Of a stretch of 64,000 nucleotides of DNA, positions 31,901 to 40,900 are shown in pieces. The translations under genes and the position numbers were made by a program. The DNA comes from Myxococcus flavus (GTDB lineage: Bacteria; Myxococcota; Myxococcia; Myxococcales; Myxococcaceae), in NCBI RefSeq assembly GCF_050038885.1, contig NZ_CP143624.1, forward strand, positions 8,556,001 through 8,620,000, in the 5' to 3' direction. Position 1 is the stretch's first letter; each line of letters opens with the position of its first letter. The notes beneath the pieces were generated by a model, which did no database searches, was not told the origin of the DNA, and worked only from the letters and a program-made list of their open reading frames with translations.

Positions 31901-34900
31901 GCCGCTCCGACGCCTCCATCAACGGCAGCTCTCTCAGCCGCGTCTCCGGTTGCGTGACGGCCGCCTCCAGCAGCACCCTCACGTGCCTCAGCAGCCGCTC
32001 CGCCGTCTCCTCCTCGAACAGGTCGCTGTTGTAGTTGAGCGCCACGCGGATGCCGTCCGGACCGTCATCGACCAACATCGACAGGTCGAACTTCGACGTG
32101 CGCGTGTCGGCATCCATCGGTGTCAGCGTCAATCCCTGACCGAGGTTCATCTCGGATTGGGGTGTGTTCTGAAGCGTGAGCGACACCTGGAACAGCGGAC
32201 TGCGGCTCAGGTCCCGATCCGGGAGCAGGACTTCCACCAGCTTCTCGAAGGGCACGTCCTGGTGGGCGTAGGCCCCCAGCGTTACCTCGCGCACCTGTGC
32301 CAGCAGCTCACGGAACGAGTCCTCCGGCCGCAAGCGCGCCCTCAGCACCAGCGTGTTGACGAAGAACCCGATGAGGCCCTCCGTCTCCGCGTGCGTCCGC
32401 CCCGCGATGGGGAACCCCACGCTGATGTCGTCCTGCCCCGAGTGCCTCCACAGCACCGTCTGGTACGCCGCCAGCAGCACCATGAACGGCGTGGCCCCTC
32501 CCGTTCGGGCCAGCGCCACCACCTGCTTCCACAACGTCCGCGGCCAGAGCTCCTGCCGGACGGCTCCTCGGAACGTCTGGATGACCGGGCGGGGCTTGTC
32601 CGTCGGCAGCTCCAACGCACGCGGCGCGCCTTCCAGCTGCTGACGCCAGTACGCCACTTGCGCGTCCAGCACCTCGCCCTTCAGCCATCCACGCTGCCAG
32701 CGCGCGTAGTCCGCGTACTGGATTGGCAACTCGGGCAGTGAGTAAGGCAGCCCCTTCGTGAAGGCCTGATAGAGCGTGGTCCATTCGCGGACCAGAATCC
32801 CCATGGACCAGCCGTCCGACACGATGTGATGCATCACCAGCACCAGGACATGGTCCGCGGGCGCCAGCTCCATCAGCGTCGCCCTCAGCAACGGGCCCCG
32901 TGAGAGGTCGAAGGGCCGGAGCATCTCGTCCTGAGCCAAGGCCAGCGCCTCGCCTTCCTGGCTGGACGCGGGGAACCCGCTCAGGTCCACCTCGCGGAAC
33001 GACGGCGCCCCCTCGGGGGTGATGAGCTGGACAGGAACGCCCTTCTCGCTGCGGAAGGTCGTCCGCAGCGACGTGTGCCGCTGGCCCAGCACATGATAGG
33101 CGCGCGCGAACGCCTGGGTGTCCAGGGGGCCCTTCAGCCGGACCGCCGCCGCCACGTTGTATGACGCGCTCCCTGGCTCCAGCTGGTCCAGGAACCACAG
33201 CCGCTCTTGCGCGAACGACAACGGGGCGGCTTCCGTGGCGTCTGCCCGTGCGCGTTCCAGGCTGGGGCTCATCCGGGCTCGCCACCGCGCCGGTTCGCTC
33301 GAGCCAGGCGCGGGAGCCTGAGCAGCCGTCCTCAGCGAGGGGGCCGCCATGGGGGCAGGCTCAACGGGCACCACCGCGGCCAGTTCCGCGACCGTGGGGT
33401 GGTCGAACATCTGCTTCGCGGTGAGGTGAAGCCCCGCCTGTGCGGCACGGACGATGACCTGGACGGCGACGATGGAGTCGCCCCCCAGCTCGAAGAAGTC
33501 GTCGTGGATGCCCACACGCTCGGTGCCCAGGACCTCTCGCCAGATCGTCACCAGCGTGGCCTCCACCTCCGACCGAGGCTCCACCGGAGCGGAGGCCCCT
33601 GCCTGCTCCGGGGCCGGCAACGCCCGGTGGTCCACCTTGCCGTGCCGGGTGCGAGGCAGTGCGTCCATCGCAACGTACGCTGCGGGGACCATGTAGGGCG
33701 GCAGACGGGAGCGCAGCCAATCCTTCAGCGCTGACGGGCCGGCCCCGGTGCCCTGGCCATCCTCCGCGAGGATGACATAGGCGACGAGCCGCTTCGGCCC
33801 GGTGCGGTCTTCGCGCGCCACGACCACCGCTTCCCGGACCCGGGGGTTGGCGAGCAGCGCCGCCTCGATCTCTCCCGGCTCGATGCGGAAGCCTCGCACC
33901 TTCACCTGCCGGTCCGCGCGGCCGACGAACTCCAGCATTCCATCCGCCCGCCAGCGCGCGACGTCGCCCGTGCGGTACATCCGCGCGCCGGAGCGCCCGT
34001 CGAAGGGGTCCGGCAGGAAGCGCTCCGCGGTGAGCGAAGGCTGCGCCAGGTAGCCTCGTCCCACACCCGCCCCACCGACATACAACTCGCCCAATGCGCC
34101 CTGCGGCACGAGCCGGCGGTGTGCATCCAGCAGATAGACGCGGGCACCCGGCACCGCGCGCCCGATGGGCACCCGGCCTGCTTCGGCCGCACGCACCCGG
34201 TGCACCGTGCTCCAGATGGTGGCCTCCGTGGGGCCATACTCGTTGAACAAGGACACCGCGGGCAGCGCCTCGTGATGCGCCCGCGCCAGCTCCAGGGGGC
34301 ACGGCTCGCCTCCCACGCTCACCGCGCGCAGGCTCGTCAGCCCTCCCGCCGGTGCCGCAGCCAGGACCTGCCCATAGAGCGAGGGCACGGAGACGAAGTG
34401 CGTGACGTGTGAACGCGCAATCCGCTCGGCGAGCCGGCGCGGGTCCCCATGCTCCTCGGCGTCCGGGTAGCGCAGCGTGCCGCCACCGAACAAGGCCCAG
34501 AGCAGCCCCGCCAGCGAGGCGTCGAAGGTGAAGGGTGCCAGCGACATCACCACACCCGGCTCGCCGTAGACGTCGGCTCGGGCCTGTGTCGCGGCCACCA
34601 GTTGCCGGTGCTCCAGCACCACGCCTCGAGGCTGGCCAGTGGAGCCGGAGGTGTAGACGACGCACGCCGCATCCGCGCCCTCCGGAAGGCCGCGCACGAC
34701 CGCGCCAGCCTCGGGCAGGGACTCCAGGCAGATGACTGTCAGGCCCTCGCGCGAGGGAACCCGAGCACGACACGCCTCGGAGGTGATCAGCACCTGGGCC
34801 CGTGTGTCGGCGAGGATGCCGGACAGCCGCTCCGCCGGATGGTCCACATCCAGCACCACCACCGCCGCCCCCGCCCGCGTCACGCCCATCAGGCCTGCGA

Positions 34901-37900
34901 CCACGTCCGTCGGCTGCGACACCGCGAGTGCGACGATGTCGCCCCGCTTTACACCTCGCGACACGAGGTGCCCGGCCAGACGCTCCGACCGCACCTCCAG
35001 CTCGCGATACGTGAGCGCCCGGGCGCCATCCTCCACCGCCACCCGGTCCGGCGTCCGTGACACCTGGGCCAGGAACCGCGCGGGCAGCGTGTCCGTCGGG
35101 AGCTGTCCAGCCGCAGGCGTGGGATTCCACTCCACGAGCACCCGGTTTCGCTCCGCGCGGTCCAGCAGGTCGAGCTGGGACAGGCGGACATCCGGTCCGC
35201 CCGCGATGGCCTCCAGCAATCGAGAGAACGCGCCTGACAGCCGGGCGATGGTCTCCGCGTCGAAGAGCCCGGTGTTGTACTCGATGCTGCCGCGCAGGCC
35301 CTCGGGCGTCTCGGTGACTTCCAGGGCGAGGTCCAGCTTGGTCGCCCCCGCATGCACAGGACGGCCGCGGAGCTGGAGCCCCACGAGCGACAACGCCGCG
35401 GCGGGCGTGTTGTGCAGGATCAGCATCGTCTGGAAGACGGGCGTGTGGCTGAAGTCGCGCGGTGCGTGCAGCACCTCCAGCAGCTTCTCGAAGGGCACCT
35501 CCTGGTGCGCGAAGGCGTCCAGCGCGGTTCGTCGCACCCGCCCCAGGACCTCCGCGAAGGAGGGGTCGCCGGACAGGTCGGCGCGCAGGGCAATGGAGTT
35601 GATGAAGCAGCCAATCAGCGGCTCGACTTCAGGCCGGTCGCGGCCCGCCACCGGCGTGCCCACCGCGAAGTCCTCCTGCCCGGTGTACGCGTGCAGCAGG
35701 ACCTGCCACGCGGCCATCAGCACCATGAACGGGGTGGCCCCCTCCTTCCGCCCCACCGCCACCAGGGCATCGGTGAGGGACCTCGGAACGGCGAAGGGCA
35801 ACTGCTCGCCATCGTGTGTCTGCAACGGAGGACGCGGACGGTCCACGGGAAGCTGGAGCACGGGGACATCCGCCAGCGTGTCGCGCCACCACGCCTGTTC
35901 GGCCTTCAGCGCGGGACCTCGCATGTGCTCCAGCTGCCAGAGCGCGTAGTCCGCGTACTGCACCGGCAGCGCCGGCAAGGATGCAGGCTTGCCCGTCAGC
36001 TCGGCCTCATACAGCCGAGCCATCTCGTGAACCATCACGCTCGCGGACCAGCCATCCGAGACGATGTGGTGCAGCGTGATCAGCAGGACGTGCTCGGTGC
36101 TTCCCAGCCTCAGCAAGGCCGCGCGGAGCAGCGGTCCCTGCTCCAGGTCGAAGGGACGGCGTGCCTCTTCGCGTGCCCAGCGGGCGACCTCCGCGTCACT
36201 GGCGCCCTCCGACACGTGGTGGGAGATGGAGAGCGTCAGCGACGGCAGGATGACCTGCACCGCGTCGGTTCCCTCCATGGAGAACGTGGTCCGCAGGGCC
36301 TCATGCCTGCGCACCACCGCATTCAACGCGCGCTCGAGCGCCGCGGCGTCCAGCGCGCCGCCCACGGTGAATGCCACGGCGTTGTTGTAGGCGACGTTGC
36401 CCGGCTCCAGCCGGTCCAGGTACCAGAGCCGCTGCTGCGCGAAGGACAGCGGAAGCGGACGGCCTCGGGGAACACTGACCATCGGCGCGGGCGCCTCGGC
36501 CTTCTTCGCCAGGTCACTCCGAGGGACAGAGGCCCTCGGGAGCGTCGGCCGGCCCTCCGAGACTGCCAGGGCGCCCAGCAGCTCCAGTGAGCCATCCCGC
36601 CTGCGCCTCGCACGGCGGCCCGTGGCCATTCGCCTCGCGTCATCCGTGCTCCCTGCGAGGATTCGCACCGGGGTGGAGTCCGGTGCATTCCAGAGCCCGC
36701 GTGGCACGCCCCCGCCCTTCACCACCAGCTCACCGATGACGCCCACTGGCACAGGCTGGCCGCGCCCGTCCACGACGTCCCAGCGCAAGGCATCATCCGG
36801 CCCGGAGACGAGCGCCCAGGCCCCCAGGCCCGGTTGCCGGTGCGCGACACGCCAGGGCATGGCCCGCGCCAGGGCCGCCGCGGCTTCCTCGGATGCGCCT
36901 TCGAGCCAGACCTGGCGAATGGGCCGGAGCGCCTCCGCCGCATCGGGAAGCGCGAGCATCGAGCGCGCCAGCGCCGCGGTGCAGTGCAGGTGGGTGATGC
37001 CCGCCTCTCGCACGAGCGCCAGCAGGGCCTGCGCCGCGCCCGGGCCTTCCCGCAGCGACGGCGTGGGAACCGCGGGCGCGGGCTCCGGGGCATGGCGGCC
37101 GCGCAAGGCGTCGAGGTGCCGCAGCCCCTCCAGGGTCGCCTCCACCTCCACCCCGAAGTCCACCAGGCAGGCGATTTCATCCACGTCGAGCCGCTGGACC
37201 CGCTCCACCATGGGACCGCAGGAGTCCGGCGTGCCGAAGAGGCCTCCGCTCTCCACGTACCGCTCCACGCCGTGCGCCAGCAGCGCGTCCATGTCCGCGG
37301 CCGTCAGCGACCGTGGATCCATGTCGAGGCCCATGCCCGCCATGAAGCCCGCGGCGATGTCCACGGAGCTGCGGAAGTAGTCGAGCAGCGGCTGGCGCGC
37401 CCTGCGCCGGACCTCGGCGGGGTCGTCACCGAGATACGCGTGCAGCATCAGGCTCACGTGCCCCCGCCCCGCGTGGCCATGTTGCCGCCAGGCATCGCGG
37501 TACAGCGCCACCTTCTCCTCCAGGTCCTCCAGGCGCTGGCCCATCAGGTTGGTGAGCACGTAGGCCCCCAGCTCACCCGCGAGCCGGAAGGTCTCCGGGT
37601 TTCCCGCCGCCGTGAGCCAGATGGGCAGCGTCTTCTGCACCGGACGTGGCCGCAGCGAGAGCGCCACCTCCGCGCCCGCGCCGTTGCGCCGCAGCACCGT
37701 CCCGCCCCTCCACAGCGTGCGCACCTCGTCGATGCCCCGGTGCATGACCTCCTTCCGACGGGCGTACCGGTCCGGCGCGAACACGAAGTCGTTCGCGTGC
37801 CAACCCGATGCGAAGGACACGCCCACGCGGCCATCGGACAGGTTGTCCAGCACGGCCCACTCCTCCGCGACGAGGATGGGGTCATGCAGCGGCAGCACCA

Positions 37901-40900
37901 CGCTTCCCGCGCGGATGCCCAGGCGCTGCGTCACCGTGGCCACGCCCGCGCCCACCACCGCCGGCCGAGGATACAGGCCGCCGAACGCATGGAAGTGCCG
38001 CTCCGGCGTCCACACCGCGGAGAAGCCATGTGCGTCCGCGAACTTCGCGGCATCCAGCAGCAGGCGGTACTTGCGCCCTCCCAGCGAGTCCTCGTCGTTG
38101 GCGAAGAACGACAGGCTGAAGTCCAGGCGCCGCCGCTCCGGCACCGCGCCTGCGCCCACGGAGGTGAAGTGTGCCCGCTCCGCCGGCAGCACCACCCGCA
38201 GCCCGCGCGTCAGGGCCCAGAGGACCTCCAGCCCGGTGCCAGGCGCCCGCGCATCCTCCGCCGCGAGCCAGACGCCACCCTCTGCCGCCGCGTTCGCGTC
38301 CAGGCGGCTGAACAGCTCCGCCACGGTGCGGTGCGTGTGAATGGCCCGGAGTGGCTCCCCCTGGGGGCCTGCCCACGGTTCGAGGCAGACCATGTCGGAG
38401 GCAACAGCCGCTCGGGGCGCCCGTGCGATGTCCCTGCCTGGAGCTCGCGGCGCCGAGAGCACCGTCTCCACGTGGAGGACGCGCCCGGCATCCAGGGCCA
38501 CCCCCGTGCGGACCCTCGCATGGGTCAACAGCAGCGGAGGAGGCGCGCCCGGCGGTGCGAGCCCTGGCAGCTCCTGGAGCTGCGGCACCGAGAGCAGAAC
38601 ATACGCCGCGCCCGCCTGCTGGACCGCCCACTGCGCCACCACGCGCTCCACGGACGGCTCCAGGCACACCGCCACCAGGGCCTCCGCCCCCACACCGCGC
38701 TCTTCCAGGACGGCGGCCAGCCGTTCCGCGACCGCTTGCAGCTCGCCCCACGTCACGCCTCGCCCGTCCGGGGCCGTCATCGCCAGCGCCGACGCGTCCT
38801 TCGCGGCGCGTGCCTGAAGCAGCGCCACGGTCGGCGTCACCGCCAGCGTGGGAGCCATGGGCTCCGGGACCGGCAATGGAGCAACGCGCGCATGCTCCAG
38901 CGGCAACGCGGAGAGCGGCAGGCCGGGGTCCGCCACCGCCGCTTCGAGCAGCGTGGCCCAGTGCGCCACCATCCGCTCCACGGTGTCCCGCTCGAAGCGC
39001 TCCTCCGCGTAGTCGAGGGTGCCGGAGAAGCCGTGCTCATGCTCCCCCAGTCCGACGGAGAGGTCCGACAGGACGGTGCCGAACTCGGGCGGGCCGTCAT
39101 CGAGCTCCGCCAGCCCCATGCGCAAACCCGGCAGCTCCAGGTTCAGGTTGAAGCGGCTGTGCAGCACGAACATCGAGTCGAAGACCCGGCCGCGGCCGGT
39201 GTCCTTCGCGGGCTCGATTTCACGAACCAGCGACTCATAGGGCACGTCGGGGTGCGCGTAGGCGTCCACCATCACATCGCGCACGCGCGCCACCAGCGCC
39301 TTGAATGGTGGGTCACCAGACAGGTCCGTGCGCAGCGGAACGGAGTGCGCGACATAGCCAATCAACGGCTCCAGCTCCGGCCGGGTCCGGTTGCCAATGG
39401 GCGTCCCCACCACGACGTCGTCGCGGCCCGTCCAGCGCGACAGCAGCGCCTTCCACGAGGCCAGCAGCACCATGAAGGGCGTGGCGCCCTCTCGCTGCGC
39501 GAACGCCTGGACCGACGCCGAGAGCGCGCGAGAGAACGCCACCCTCAGGCCCTGGCCGCGCAGCGCGGGGCCCTCTCCCCGAGGACGGTCCACGGGCAGC
39601 TCGAGTGGACGCGGGAACGCCGCCAGACGCTCGCGCCACGCCGCGACCTGGGAGGCGAAGGCGCCGCCCTTCAGCGCCTGCTGCTGCCACGCCGCGTAGT
39701 CCACGTACTGGACGGGCAAGGCGGGCAGCGACACCGGCCCTCCCAGCTTGAAGGCGGTGTAGTGCGCCCCCAGCTCCTGCACGAGCACCACCAGCGACCA
39801 TGTGTCGCACACCACGTGGTGCACGGTGACGGCCAGCAGATGCTCTTCGGGCGCCAACCGCCAGAGCCGTGCGCGCGCAACCGGCCCGTGCTCCAGGTCG
39901 AACGGCCGCGCCACCTCGTCATGCACGGGCTGCTGCCACGCCGCCGGGTCCAGCGGTTCGGCGGAGAGCGGCAGCTTCAGCGCCGGGGCGATGCGAACGG
40001 TGGGGCCACCTTCGCCGCGCGGGTAGGACGTGCGCAGCGCCTCGTGCCGCGCCGCCACCGCCTCCAGCCCCCGCTCCAGCAGGGCCACGTCCAGCGCGCC
40101 CTGCAGCCGCAGCACCACGTACATGTTCAGGGCCGGGTTGCCCGGAAGCGCCTGCTCCAGGGCGCAGATGCGCTCCTGCACCACGGACAGCGGCAACGCG
40201 CCGCCACGCGGGATGGGGACCAGCGGCGGCAGGACCGGCTCCGTGGACGCCGTCCCCAGCGTGCCCAGTCGCGCCTGGATGCGGGCCGAGATGCCCGCCA
40301 CCGTGGGCGCGTCGAAGATGTCGCTCAAGGGGAGTGAGACGGGGAACGCCTCGCGCAGGCGGGTCAACAACTGCGCGGCCATCAGCGAGTTGCCACCCAG
40401 CTCCAGGAAGTCGTCGTGGATGCCGAAGTCGGTCCGGCCCAGACGCTCGCGCCAGATGGCCAGCACCTTGCGCTCCACCTCGGAGCGGGCCCCGGCCTGC
40501 GCCGAGGGCACCTCGGCGGCAGGAACGCTTCCGGTGTCCGCCGGGCGCTCCCCCACGGGCGCGGACGCCCCCGGACGGGTCGCCACCACGGCGGGCAGCG
40601 CCGTCCGGAAGGTCTGCCGTTGGAATGGATAGGTGGGCAGCGCCACCTTCCGCCGGGACTCGTGCGCGTAGACGCGCTGCCAGTCGATGGCGAGCCCCTG
40701 CGCCCATAGCGCCCCGAGTGCCTCCATCAACGCGGCGTGTGCATCCGCCGCCGAACCCGCGCGCGGCAGGGAGGCCACGGCACGGCCACGCCCCCCGCGC
40801 AGCCCGAGCTTCGCCAGGGCGGTCAGCGCCTGGTCCGGCCCCACCTCGAGGAACACGGTGCACCCGTCCGCCTTCAGCGTCTCCAGCCCATCACCGAAGC

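Noticed and set aside
24040..32043. Insertion sequence as an explanation for the duplicated tract
   Set aside because: The repeats lie in frame within homologous A domains, encode no transposase and have no terminal inverted repeats.
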